DNA of 64,000 nucleotides from an uncultured Clostridia bacterium (GCA_944381185.1 CALWKE010000001.1:124001-188000), one strand, 5' to 3'. Shown: positions 53,044-61,225, counted from the first letter of the stretch. A program made the numbers and translations. Notes: a model not told the origin generated them from the sequence alone.

Positions 53044-53074
53044 ATGATAAAACCTAAACATAAGTTTAGGTCAA
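53044..53074 (-). promoter_or_regulatory. MerR-type promoter and operator
   Basis: TTGACC (53074-53069), 19-bp spacer, TATCAT (53049-53044) on the minus strand. The spacer holds most of the perfect dyad CCTAAAC-ATAA-GTTTAGG (53053-53070). The long spacer with a dyad between the boxes is the hallmark of promoters activated by DNA distortion by MerR proteins. Confidence 0.8.
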
Positions 53075-53114
53075 GCATTTAATTATAAATTTTTAATTTT
53101 TAGGAGAAAAAATT

Positions 53115-53555
53115 ATGTATACAATTGGGCAAATCGCCGAAAAATTTGATTTATCAATTTCAACAATAAGATATTACGACAAAGAAGGACTTTTGCCTAA
53201 TATTAAGCGAAAAAATGGTATTCGCCAATTTGATGACCAAGACCTTGAAGTTTTTCTCGTTATTGAATGTCTTAAAAAGTCTGGCATGCAGATAAAAGAA
53301 ATTAAGCAATTTCTACTATGGGTTGACGAAGGAAATTCAACTTTAAATAAACGCCTTGAAATGTTCAAAAATCAAAAACAAAAAGTTTTAAATCAAATCA
53401 AAGAACTTGAAAGCACTTTAAACTTAATCAACTATAAATGTTGGTATTATGGCGAAGCAGTAAAGCAAGGCACCGATGAAAATCTTAAAACTCTACCTGT
53501 TTTAAGCATGCCAAAAGAAATTCAAAACTATTATAAAAAGGCACACAAAATTTAG
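53115..53555 (+). CDS. MerR-family transcriptional regulator
   Basis: A 146-residue activator. The N-terminal winged helix begins YTIGQIAEKFDLSISTIRYYDKEGLL, the MerR hallmark, followed by the coiled-coil dimer helix (about residues 75-115) and a short effector region with a single Cys in KCWYYGEAV. This subgroup often regulates NADPH-dependent oxidoreductases, which fits the divergent reductase gene and the 19-bp-spacer promoter. AGGAG precedes the start. DUF4186 follows 8 bp downstream. Confidence 0.92.
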   Translation: MYTIGQIAEKFDLSISTIRYYDKEGLLPNIKRKNGIRQFDDQDLEVFLVIECLKKSGMQIKEIKQFLLWVDEGNSTLNKRLEMFKNQKQKVLNQIKELESTLNLINYKCWYYGEAVKQGTDENLKTLPVLSMPKEIQNYYKKAHKI

Positions 53556-53563
53556 TTATAATT

Positions 53564-53950
53564 ATGGAAAATTTAGATAATATTGATATTAACAAATGTT
53601 TAAATGATTTGCAAAAATCAAAATTTCGTGCAAGTTTTAAACTTAAAAAAACAGATTTTGATTATATTGACAAAAAAGGTCTTGATGTGATTAAATCACA
53701 CGCAAAAGACTTTATTAAAACTCGCCTTGCACCTGCCCAGCCCACGAACGACGGAAAGCAAACACCGATGCATGGTCACCCTGCCTTTGTTGCCCAGCAT
53801 GCAACAGCAACTTGTTGCCGTGGGTGCTTTGAAAGGTGGTGGCATATTAAAAAAGGTCACATGCTGACTGAAAGTGAACAAAACTTTGCAGTTAATCTTG
53901 TTATGGGCTGGATGTCTCGTCAAATTGAAACTAATAAATCAAAAGAATAA
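53564..53950 (+). CDS. DUF4186 family protein
   Basis: A 128-residue protein. RLAPAQPTNDGKQTPM followed by HGHPAFVAQHATATCCRGC is the unmistakable core of DUF4186, with conserved His and a CCxxC group that may bind metal. The function is unknown. It is co-transcribed with the MerR gene; no clear SD, so translation is probably coupled. Confidence 0.88.
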   Translation: MENLDNIDINKCLNDLQKSKFRASFKLKKTDFDYIDKKGLDVIKSHAKDFIKTRLAPAQPTNDGKQTPMHGHPAFVAQHATATCCRGCFERWWHIKKGHMLTESEQNFAVNLVMGWMSRQIETNKSKE

Positions 53951-54012
53951 ATCACACAAAATTTGTCAACATTCACTATAAAATATTTTTAAAAAAATGT
54001 TAAAAAAAGTGT

Positions 54013-54041
54013 TGCATTATTTTAAGTCTTGTTATATAATA
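54013..54041 (+). promoter_or_regulatory. Promoter of tRNA-Asn
   Basis: TTGCAT, 17-bp spacer, TATAAT, 43 bp before the tRNA. Confidence 0.7.
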
Positions 54042-54083
54042 CCATTGTTGCTTGTCTTAAGTGACATAAACAAAACTTAATAT

Positions 54084-54158
54084 TCCCCAGTAGCTCAGTG
54101 GTGGAGCACTCGACTGTTAATCGATAGGCCGTAGGTTCGAACCCTACCTGGGGAGCCA
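54084..54158 (+). tRNA. tRNA-Asn (anticodon GTT)
   Basis: Acceptor TCCCCAG/CTGGGGA, anticodon loop CTGTTAA, T-arm GTAGG-TTCGAAC-CCTAC, encoded CCA. Unlike the other two tRNA genes here it has no inserted element behind it. Confidence 0.95.
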
Positions 54159-54160
54159 AA

Positions 54161-54189
54161 AAACCACCAAAATTTTGGTGGTTTTTTTT
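54161..54189 (+). terminator. Terminator of tRNA-Asn
   Basis: CCACCAAAA/TTTTGGTGG hairpin and eight T. The next 180 bp are AT-rich with only a promoter. Confidence 0.9.
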
Positions 54190-54307
54190 GTTTTTAATGT
54201 TTTAGAGTAAGCTGTTAAATTACAAATATTTTTAAATTAGAGATTTTTTAATATAGTTTGTCAATTACAGCAAATATTTCTTCACATTCATTTTTTTACT
54301 CCTTCTA

Positions 54308-54336
54308 TTGACAATTAAAAGATTTTTATCTATAAT
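54308..54336 (+). promoter_or_regulatory. Consensus promoter of hypothetical gene
   Basis: TTGACA, 17-bp spacer, TATAAT, both perfect, 33 bp before the start codon at 54369. Confidence 0.8.
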
Positions 54337-54368
54337 TTTCTTATTATAAAATGTTTGAGGTGTAAAAT

Positions 54369-55010
54369 ATGGATAAAAATAATTCAAATAAAATTAATTT
54401 TAATTCTTTGCCATTTGCAAATGAAATTGCTGAAATTTTTGAATATTTACAATATTCAGTTTCTTCTAAAAGAAGAACACTATCACAAAATGGTTCGTTA
54501 TCTGAAAAATTATCTTATTATGGTTCACTACGGTCATTATATAGTTTACTCAATAAATTAAATATAAATGATATTATTGAATATAAAAACGAACACTTAC
54601 AAAACCTTCAACAAAATCCCCTTCTTCTTGGTTGTATTGAAGTTGTTGAAAAAGTATATCATGCAAAATCAGTTGAAGAATTAGAAAAAATTTATGATGC
54701 ATATCAAGCCCTTCAAAAAGATTATCCTTTTGAAACTCATAAGCAAGACTATATTGACATGGGTTGCAATTTAACAACTGGATATTTAATTAAGGAAGAC
54801 AAAATTAAACTTTCTTATCCTGTAACATTATATACAGCATATGCTATGCATGGTGGCAATAGTGATGAAATTAGATTAGGTAATTTTGATCCAGTTCATG
54901 AGTTAAATAAAAATGAATTAAATGAACTTTATGAAATTTATCCATCTCTTATTGAAAATAATAAAAATATTTTAGAAGTATATAATAATTTGATGAATTA
55001 TAAGCAATAA
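54369..55010 (+). CDS. Hypothetical soluble protein
   Basis: A 213-residue protein without signal peptide or membrane segment, mostly helical, rich in Leu, Asn, Tyr and Glu. No family recognised. A consensus promoter, a GAGGTG site and a hairpin terminator frame it, so it is certainly expressed. It lies between tRNA-Asn and the CRISPR array; the context does not show whether it belongs to either. Confidence 0.6.
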   Translation: MDKNNSNKINFNSLPFANEIAEIFEYLQYSVSSKRRTLSQNGSLSEKLSYYGSLRSLYSLLNKLNINDIIEYKNEHLQNLQQNPLLLGCIEVVEKVYHAKSVEELEKIYDAYQALQKDYPFETHKQDYIDMGCNLTTGYLIKEDKIKLSYPVTLYTAYAMHGGNSDEIRLGNFDPVHELNKNELNELYEIYPSLIENNKNILEVYNNLMNYKQ

Positions 55011-55012
55011 AA

Positions 55013-55038
55013 ACAGACAATTATGTCTGTTTTTTTTA
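55013..55038 (+). terminator. Terminator of hypothetical gene
   Basis: ACAGACA-ATTA-TGTCTGT hairpin followed by eight T. Confidence 0.85.
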
Positions 55039-55104
55039 TTAATTAACTTTATTTTATTTTCGAATAGTAGTAAAATAAAAAGAGAAATTCAAAGGTAGGA
55101 ATAT

Positions 55105-55224
55105 ATGAGTGACGAATTTGATGATATGATGGAATTTTTCGCCATTGAAGACGAACAAAATGAAGAAAACCAAAACGATTTTGATGAATTTGATGATAAC
55201 AACAAAAATGATAATGAAATCTAA
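55105..55224 (+). CDS. Very acidic 39-aa protein beside the CRISPR array
   Basis: A 39-residue frame starting at the ATG at 55105 with AGGTAGGA upstream, ending 15 bp before the first CRISPR repeat. About 16 residues are Asp or Glu and 7 are Asn, with only one Lys and no Arg. No family recognised. Such acidity could mimic DNA, but a short disordered or regulatory peptide is equally possible. Any read-through would continue into the array in the crRNA direction. Confidence 0.5.
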   Translation: MSDEFDDMMEFFAIEDEQNEENQNDFDEFDDNNKNDNEI

Positions 55225-55239
55225 TAAAATCTTATATTA

Positions 55240-56133
55240 ATTTTATCACCTTATTCTTATTTGGTATGGTATAATAAAGGTGCTTCATTAGGACAATCTA
55301 ATTATGTTTTAGTTTCCTATTCTTATTTGGTATGGTATAATATATCAAAAATAAGGGAGTTATTAAATATGGTTTTAGTTCCCTATTCTTATTTGGTATG
55401 GTATAATTAATCAATTTATGACAAATAAAGCCAATTAGTTTTAGTTCCCTATTCTTATTTGGTATGGTATAATTATGGCTCTGGCGATGGCGATGGCTCT
55501 GGCGTTTTAGTTCCCTATTCTTATTTGGTATGGTATAATAAGATAGCGGAAGTTGACGAACGCATAAAAGTTTTAGTTCCCTATTCTTATTTGGTATGGT
55601 ATAATTAGTTTTTTCTAAATAAATTCTCTTCAAGAGTTTTAGTTCCCTATTCTTATTTGGTATGGTATAATCCAAGCAGTTTAACGGTAACTGAAAAATC
55701 TGTTTTAGTTCCCTATTCTTATTTGGTATGGTATAATCTCCAGACTGATCAAAGTCATCAGTGTTATGTTTTAGTTCCCTATTCTTATTTGGTATGGTAT
55801 AATCTGATTTTATAGATTCGCTATTAATGGAAAGTTTTAGTTCCCTATTCTTATTTGGTATGGTATAATAAAAATTAATTATAGACATTGGGAAGATGAG
55901 TTTTAGTTCCCTATTCTTATTTGGTATGGTATAATAGATGAAGTTAGAGTAACAGAGAGGGGTTGGTTTTAGTTCCCTATTCTTATTTGGTATGGTATAA
56001 TTGCGGCAAGCACGGCAATTGCTTTAAACAAGTTTTAGTTCCCTATTCTTATTTGGTATGGTATAATTTCATAAAGTGGTGCAATATTATCAATGATGTT
56101 TTAGTTCCCTATTCTTATTTGGTATGGTATAAT
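55240..56133 (+). CRISPR. Type II-C CRISPR array, 14 repeats and 13 spacers
   Basis: Fourteen 36-bp repeats start every 66 bp from 55240 to 56098, with thirteen 30-bp spacers. The repeat begins GTTTTAGTTCCC and ends TTTGGTATGGTATAAT. Repeat 1 (55240) is degenerate in its first 12 bases, repeat 2 has one change (TTTCC), and the rest are identical. The repeat end TGGTATAAT is an extended -10 promoter element, so each spacer is probably transcribed from its own repeat on the plus strand. The degenerate end is far from cas2, which suggests that new spacers enter at the cas2 side. Confidence 0.97.
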
Positions 56134-56145
56134 AGGTTACTAAAA
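56131..56145 (+). repeat. Array flank identical to part of tracrRNA anti-repeat
   Basis: AATAGGTTACTAAAA, directly at the end of the last repeat, matches 15 of 15 bases of the tracrRNA anti-repeat (61086 to 61069 region, minus strand) and could pair with the first half of the last repeat (13 of 15). Confidence 0.6.
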
Positions 56146-56192
56146 AAAACACTTAACTATTGAATTTATCAGTAGTTAAGTATTTTTATTTT
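56141..56192. terminator. Bidirectional terminator between array and cas operon
   Basis: ACTTAACTA/TAGTTAAGT hairpin (56151-56181) with T-tracts on both strands (TATTTTTATTTT on plus; eight T on minus). It can end both the crRNA transcripts and the cas operon. The 50 bp up to cas2 are AT-rich and may hold the leader. Confidence 0.75.
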
Positions 56193-56242
56193 ATTTAAAA
56201 ATTAAAAAATTCTTAATTAAAAATGATAATATTTTACTTTTT

Positions 56243-56551
56243 TTAAAAAAATGAAAGTTGTTGTGAATTAATTTTCTTTTCTTTCTTTTTTATTTGCCCT
56301 GTTAGAACTGACATGCTTGCATATTGCCTTTCAGTAACAATCATAGCACGAACAGAACCCACTTTTGGCACTTGAAGTGAAACACGGTCTTTATGAAGTT
56401 CAGCCGATTCAATTGTATTGCAAATTCTGCCATACAAACTAAACTGAATCATATAAAACCCATCTTTAATCAAAAAATTTCTAAATTGAGTTGCCTGCCT
56501 TCGCTCTGACTTTGTTTTTACTGGCAAATCAAAAAATATTAATAATCTCAT
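56243..56551 (-). CDS. cas2: CRISPR-associated endonuclease Cas2
   Basis: Cas2 supports spacer integration together with Cas1. The N-terminus MRLLIFFDLPV with the conserved Asp and the RRQATQFRNFL region are typical of type II Cas2. I choose the ATG at 56551 (102 aa), 4 bp after cas1, with an AGTAGG site; longer starts overlap cas1. The C-terminus is Lys-rich and ends LSFF. Confidence 0.93.
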   Translation of the reverse strand: MRLLIFFDLPVKTKSERRQATQFRNFLIKDGFYMIQFSLYGRICNTIESAELHKDRVSLQVPKVGSVRAMIVTERQYASMSVLTGQIKKKEKKINSQQLSFF

Positions 56552-56555
56552 AAAC

Positions 56556-57449
56556 CTACTCATACTTATGTTCATTCAATCCACAAATATAGACTTGTTT
56601 TAAATTATTTTTACTTTCTTTTAAACTTTTAACATACGACTCAACAACCATTTCAATTGCATTTGAAAGTGTTTGTTTTTGCCCATCAATCAAAACATCA
56701 TAGTTTATGATACCAAAGAGCAATGCCTTTGCTTTTGGCGTTAATTCATCAAAGTTTTCAAGTTTTGCTTTAACAAACAAATCAACCATTGGACGAAAGA
56801 TTTCAATAATATCATCAGCCAAATTGAAGGCATTATATTGATTTGAATGGAAGAGTGCAATAAATGGCAAAAGCCCATGCACAACAATGCTTCGAGCAAT
56901 AAAACCACGAACTATTGAATAACAATAATTTAAACATGAATTAATGAAGTTTTCATCTCTCCTTTTGAAAGATTTTCCAAATAATTCTTTAAAATAAATC
57001 AAACTTGCCTTTGCTTCAACATTCCCTGAATCTCCACTTAAAACTTCATTCTTTAAATTTTTTAATTTGTCAAACTTGCCAAAAATATTTAACACTTCAT
57101 TTTGATTTTCAATTTTATTTTTTATTATTGTTTGCCACAATTGCTTTTGAAGAGGCTTTGAAAGTGAAACTTGAGCATTATAAACCGATAAAGTTTGATA
57201 ATGTTCACAAAATGGCAAAACCACCCCGCAAGGAAGGTGGTTTTGATTACATATAAAAACTAAAATTCCAAACTCTGAACACTTAGATAATGTGTAAGTT
57301 GAAATTGTGGTATTCAAATTTTCAATCATAATGCTATTTATATCTTCAAGTGGATAGTCATTTTGATTTTCGTTATTTTCCAAAAACAACTGACTATTTT
57401 TAACATAAAGTTTTGCATCATTTGAAACATAAATATTAATATATCCCAT
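56556..57449 (-). CDS. cas1: CRISPR-associated endonuclease Cas1
   Basis: Integrase that inserts new spacers. The 297-residue protein has the type II Cas1 layout: N-terminal beta domain, then the catalytic helical domain with the metal-binding Glu in NVEAKASLIYF (about residue 145), His in VVHGLLPFIALFH (about residue 205) and Asp in NLADDIIEIFRP (about residue 221). The ATG overlaps the cas9 stop (TAATG). Confidence 0.96.
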   Translation of the reverse strand: MGYINIYVSNDAKLYVKNSQLFLENNENQNDYPLEDINSIMIENLNTTISTYTLSKCSEFGILVFICNQNHLPCGVVLPFCEHYQTLSVYNAQVSLSKPLQKQLWQTIIKNKIENQNEVLNIFGKFDKLKNLKNEVLSGDSGNVEAKASLIYFKELFGKSFKRRDENFINSCLNYCYSIVRGFIARSIVVHGLLPFIALFHSNQYNAFNLADDIIEIFRPMVDLFVKAKLENFDELTPKAKALLFGIINYDVLIDGQKQTLSNAIEMVVESYVKSLKESKNNLKQVYICGLNEHKYE

Positions 57450-60400
57450 TAAATTGGTTTCCTTTCTTCTTCTGGGGCTTTGTAAACATTGCCCATAATG
57501 TCAACATAATATTTTTCTATATTTAACATTGATTTTACTGGTAAATCACTTGTATAACAATAATCATTTGTATACGCATTTAAAGTCGGCTTTGAAACAT
57601 TAGTCGTGTTATAATACAACAAAAGTTTATTACCTTCAAATTTATCTGGCATTTTTGATTTTGGGTTTTTAAAGTTTTTATTCATAACAATATTTTTTTT
57701 GCTTGTAACTTTAACCAAATCATTTTTATATAAACTGAATTTAAAATTAAATGTATTATCAATAGTCGTCCAATCTTTATCTCTTTCAACAACTTTATTT
57801 GGCAATTTATGTGCATAAACATCTGCCATATAAACTGGACAAATATAAAATTTACCATTTTTTTCAAACACATCAATACGATGCATTGTTCCCCTTCCAT
57901 TTTCAGCTGCACCATTTGGCAAAATAACACATTTAGATAATTTTTTATAGACCTTAACTGTTTTAACAAGTGGACCATCTGTGCCATCACTCTTTGGTTT
58001 ATAAAATTTCATTGTTTCTGGAATTTTTGTTCCGTTTTCAACCAAAAATTCTTTTAGTTTTAAATATAGAAATCTATCATCTTGTGGACGATAATAATTT
58101 TCAATGCTAAATTCAGGATATTTATCATCTTTTAATTTGATTGGTTCTTCTTTTTCTTTTACATCTAAACTATAAATAGAAACTGACTTTATTAAATTTT
58201 TGGTTTCCTTATATTCCCTTGTGCTCATTATTGTTTCAGCATGAATTGGACCCGTGCTTTTAACATTTTTCATTCGGCTCACAAAAATTGGTTTTGCTGA
58301 TTTTAACTCTTCATCAAAGTAGCCCATTTTTGCAAGTTCAATTTTTTCGTTATCAGAAAAGTCAAAATTAAAATATTCTGCCCTACTTCTAATTTCAAGT
58401 TCTCTTAAAAACCATTCATAAGGCTGTGGCAACTTGCCACTCAACATATTGATGTTTTGTTTTTCAAATTCTTCCTTTTCTTCTTTTGTTAAAACTTCTC
58501 CAGTTACTTTATTTATAAATAAATCATCATGTTTAACAAACTTCTCTTTGAATTTATTAAATTTTGTTATTTTTTGAACAGTGCTGTCACTAACAGTTGC
58601 AATAACGGCAGCATCAACAGCATGATGTGTGTCGCCGTCATCACGAATTTTATTTATGCCCCAACACTTACGAAGATAACTTGTAACTGCACCATTAACG
58701 CTATAAACAACCTTTCTTTTGCCTTCTGTTTTTTCTTTTACAGGCTTCATCTGCAAGTAATCTTTAAAAAGTTCAAGAAGAAGTTTAGACATATATCTTG
58801 TGTCATTAAGATTTCTTGAAATATATTCTTTTTGGTCATCTTCAGAAATTGTCTGTTTTAAAAGATTTCGCTGTTTTTCTCTATTTTTCAAAAGTGAAAC
58901 ACGAGCCACAAAATCATTCCACTTCTTTTCATCACCGCCGAAAAATTCATAAGGTGTGCGGTCGCCCTTGTTTTGATTTTCGTTGGCAATAACCAAAACC
59001 TTGTTATTGTAACTATCATTCATGCTTTTGCTTATTGGAAGAATATGGTCAATTTGCAGATAATTTGGCTCGAAAAGTCGCTCTGTTTCAATTGTTTTCC
59101 CGCTATACATACACTTGCCAGCTTGCTCTTCATAAAGTTTAAGTTTAAGTATGTCTTGACCGGTTGGCTTTGTTAAATGAAATTCATTTGTGAGTCTATC
59201 TATAATTTTTTCATTATCTTCACTTCTTTTTTGCTGATTTTTTTCAATCTTATTTCTATCAGACAACGACCTTCCAAGTTCTCTTGCAAGTTCAATTGAA
59301 ACAAATTGTGGTGAGCCATATTTTTTTATTATTTCATTTAAAATTCGAAGTGTTTGATTAACTGACCTTCTAACAACATTATTTGTTACATCTGCAAGCC
59401 TTTCATCAACTGCATCACCTTTTAAATACTTTAATTTTTCATGCTCAAAACTGCTATGGTTAAACCCTGCTTCTTGACACGCTTTATCATATCTTAAACC
59501 TTGAAATAAATATGGTTCAATCATTTTCATTGCTTTAATTGAAAGTGAACCAAACTTATCAAAATTAAGTTTCTTGATATTATCAATTTGTTCGTTTGTT
59601 AAATTTTTAAGTGTGTCACTATTTTTTATATATTCATCGATGGTTGAATCACTTTTAAAATGTGAAAGCATAAAAGCAATTTCATCAATCAAATCTCTAT
59701 TTTCAAAAGAAGTATCAAACATTAAAGCCTTGCGAATTTCATAACTGCTTGCCATTTTAACAAAAACTCGGCTTTCACATTTTTTGATATATTCATCTTG
59801 TGGAAGGTCATTTTCTTTTTTTGTTAAATAATAACTGCACAAATTAAAAAATTTATCACTTTCAACATTTAACAATTTTCTGACATCTGAAAACTTTAGT
59901 TCTTTTTTCTCTTTTATAATTTCATATAATTTTTGTTTTTGCTCTAATTCTAACTCTTTACCATCAATTTTTAAATTGTTAATCTTTGATAGTGCACTGA
60001 ATAGTTCAAATGTATATGATGCTTTTGGTGCACGCCTTTCAGATTTAATAAAGGTGCAGAAACCTTCTTCAATACGTGCTGAATATGGACTACCTTCGCC
60101 CGGACCTTCATCAAAATTTCTCTGTGCTTCAAAAATTGAAATGACCTTATTAATAAAATTGTCAGTAATTTTACTATTTCCGAATTTTTGTTGTGAATTT
60201 AAAATTAACTTTAACTCTTCTGAAAGATTTGCTCTATAAAAACAATTTGAATAGTCACCTGAATGATTACGAATATTATAAATAACATTTCCCGCTGAAT
60301 TAGTTTTAAATTTTTCATCTTTAAAAAGCATTTCACCAATTGTTCTGTAACCTTTTTCTTCTAAATATTTAGTGTTATCCGAAATTGCTTTTAAAAGTTT

Positions 60401-60862
60401 GCCTTCTTCCTTGCTTGCCTCTTGATTTTTTCTATTACTTTTAAAACCACGACGTTTTAAAATATGCAAAATTACTTTTGAAAGTTGGGCGTCTGTTAAC
60501 TTTTCATCAAGAGCCTTTGCACGAAGTTCATAAACATCTGCAGGCTTGATGTCATTATTCTTATCACCAAAATTTAACAAATCAACTTCTTTAAAAATAT
60601 CTTTTCCAAAGGTTTTTTTAATTAAATTTTTCATTCTAACAAAACGAAATTCTTTTCTTCGTTTTCTTCTTCTGATACCTCTTGCTTCCCTTCGTTTTTT
60701 TGCTGTGCTTTCCCCTGTTTTTTCAACTTCATTAGGACTGAAAGTTCTAACACCAACTTTTATTATTCTTGTTGGTTCTTCTGTTACAGGGTCATTTTCT
60801 AAAACAGCATAACCAACACTTCCAATCCCAATATCAAATCCTACTCTATAAAACTTATCCAT
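57449..60862 (-). CDS. cas9: CRISPR-associated endonuclease Cas9, type II-C
   Basis: RNA-guided DNA endonuclease of 1137 residues, in the size range of II-C Cas9 and slightly above the Neisseria protein. RuvC-I Asp10 (VGFDIGIGSVGY), arginine-rich bridge helix (KKRREARGIRRRKRRKEFR, about residues 55-73), RuvC-II Glu in VSIELARELG (about 524), HNH motif LQIDHILPISKS with NENQNKG (about 602-630), and RuvC-III HHAVDAAVIA (about 746) are all intact, so both nucleases should be active. AAGGAG sets the start. There is no csn2 or cas4, which fits type II-C. Confidence 0.98.
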   Translation of the reverse strand: MDKFYRVGFDIGIGSVGYAVLENDPVTEEPTRIIKVGVRTFSPNEVEKTGESTAKKRREARGIRRRKRRKEFRFVRMKNLIKKTFGKDIFKEVDLLNFGDKNNDIKPADVYELRAKALDEKLTDAQLSKVILHILKRRGFKSNRKNQEASKEEGKLLKAISDNTKYLEEKGYRTIGEMLFKDEKFKTNSAGNVIYNIRNHSGDYSNCFYRANLSEELKLILNSQQKFGNSKITDNFINKVISIFEAQRNFDEGPGEGSPYSARIEEGFCTFIKSERRAPKASYTFELFSALSKINNLKIDGKELELEQKQKLYEIIKEKKELKFSDVRKLLNVESDKFFNLCSYYLTKKENDLPQDEYIKKCESRVFVKMASSYEIRKALMFDTSFENRDLIDEIAFMLSHFKSDSTIDEYIKNSDTLKNLTNEQIDNIKKLNFDKFGSLSIKAMKMIEPYLFQGLRYDKACQEAGFNHSSFEHEKLKYLKGDAVDERLADVTNNVVRRSVNQTLRILNEIIKKYGSPQFVSIELARELGRSLSDRNKIEKNQQKRSEDNEKIIDRLTNEFHLTKPTGQDILKLKLYEEQAGKCMYSGKTIETERLFEPNYLQIDHILPISKSMNDSYNNKVLVIANENQNKGDRTPYEFFGGDEKKWNDFVARVSLLKNREKQRNLLKQTISEDDQKEYISRNLNDTRYMSKLLLELFKDYLQMKPVKEKTEGKRKVVYSVNGAVTSYLRKCWGINKIRDDGDTHHAVDAAVIATVSDSTVQKITKFNKFKEKFVKHDDLFINKVTGEVLTKEEKEEFEKQNINMLSGKLPQPYEWFLRELEIRSRAEYFNFDFSDNEKIELAKMGYFDEELKSAKPIFVSRMKNVKSTGPIHAETIMSTREYKETKNLIKSVSIYSLDVKEKEEPIKLKDDKYPEFSIENYYRPQDDRFLYLKLKEFLVENGTKIPETMKFYKPKSDGTDGPLVKTVKVYKKLSKCVILPNGAAENGRGTMHRIDVFEKNGKFYICPVYMADVYAHKLPNKVVERDKDWTTIDNTFNFKFSLYKNDLVKVTSKKNIVMNKNFKNPKSKMPDKFEGNKLLLYYNTTNVSKPTLNAYTNDYCYTSDLPVKSMLNIEKYYVDIMGNVYKAPEEERKPI

Positions 60863-60933
60863 TGTAATTCTCCTTACCTATATAATACAAAACAATGTGA
60901 CAATAATCTAGTAAATTTATTTTATTCTCAATA

Positions 60934-60961
60934 ATTATAGTTATTTCGACAATGTTCGACA
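60934..60961 (-). promoter_or_regulatory. Candidate cas9 promoter with TTCGACA direct repeats
   Basis: On the minus strand a TATAAT box (60939-60934) lies 72 bp before cas9 with no good -35. Just upstream two copies of TGTCGAA (plus strand TTCGACA at 60945 and 60955) repeat at exactly 10 bp, one helical turn, over the expected -35 region. This may be a regulator binding site. Confidence 0.45.
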
Positions 60962-60985
60962 TAGTTTTTATAAGTAATTAAATAC

Positions 60986-61107
60986 AATAAAAAAGACTGC
61001 CAAATGGCAGTCACTTACTGGATAGTTTTATAAAAAACTACCTTCGGCAACAAATTATGTTGCCTTTATTTTAGTAACCTATTCTAATTTGGTATGGTAT
61101 AAGTTAC
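60986..61107 (-). ncRNA. tracrRNA
   Basis: Predicted RNA of about 120 nt transcribed toward cas9 from 61107. The anti-repeat (61103-61068) is complementary to the CRISPR repeat at 31 of 36 positions. It is followed by a GGCAACA/TGTTGCC hairpin (61064-61046), a GGTAGTTTT/AAAACTATCC hairpin (about 61042-61020), and a GACTGCC/GGCAGTC terminator hairpin with T-tract (61012-60988). The direction matches the plus-strand transcription of the array. Confidence 0.92.
60988..61012 (-). terminator. Terminator of tracrRNA
   Basis: GACTGCC-ATTT-GGCAGTC hairpin followed by TTTTTTATT on the minus strand. Confidence 0.9.
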
Positions 61108-61113
61108 ATTTTT

Positions 61114-61142
61114 ATTATATAGGCATAAATAAATAATGTCAA
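61114..61142 (-). promoter_or_regulatory. Consensus promoter of tracrRNA
   Basis: TTGACA (61142-61137), 17-bp spacer, TATAAT (61119-61114); both boxes perfect. Predicted +1 at about 61107, right before the anti-repeat. Confidence 0.9.
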
Positions 61143-61225
61143 GAAAAAATTTTGTTATATTTTTAGAAAGTGCTAGTAATCTTTTTATTTATATGTTACT
61201 ATTAGTATATAAAGGAGAAAGGTTT

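Noticed and set aside
55298-55888. 196-codon minus-strand frame with a repeated YTIPNKNREL unit across the array
   Set aside because: The 66-bp CRISPR period is a multiple of three, so the repeat translates as a tandem peptide. No promoter, no SD; it is an artefact of the array.
61136-61225. Longer N-terminus for the YegP-like protein
   Set aside because: It would overlap the tracrRNA promoter and has no SD, whereas the ATG at 61226 has AAAGGAG.
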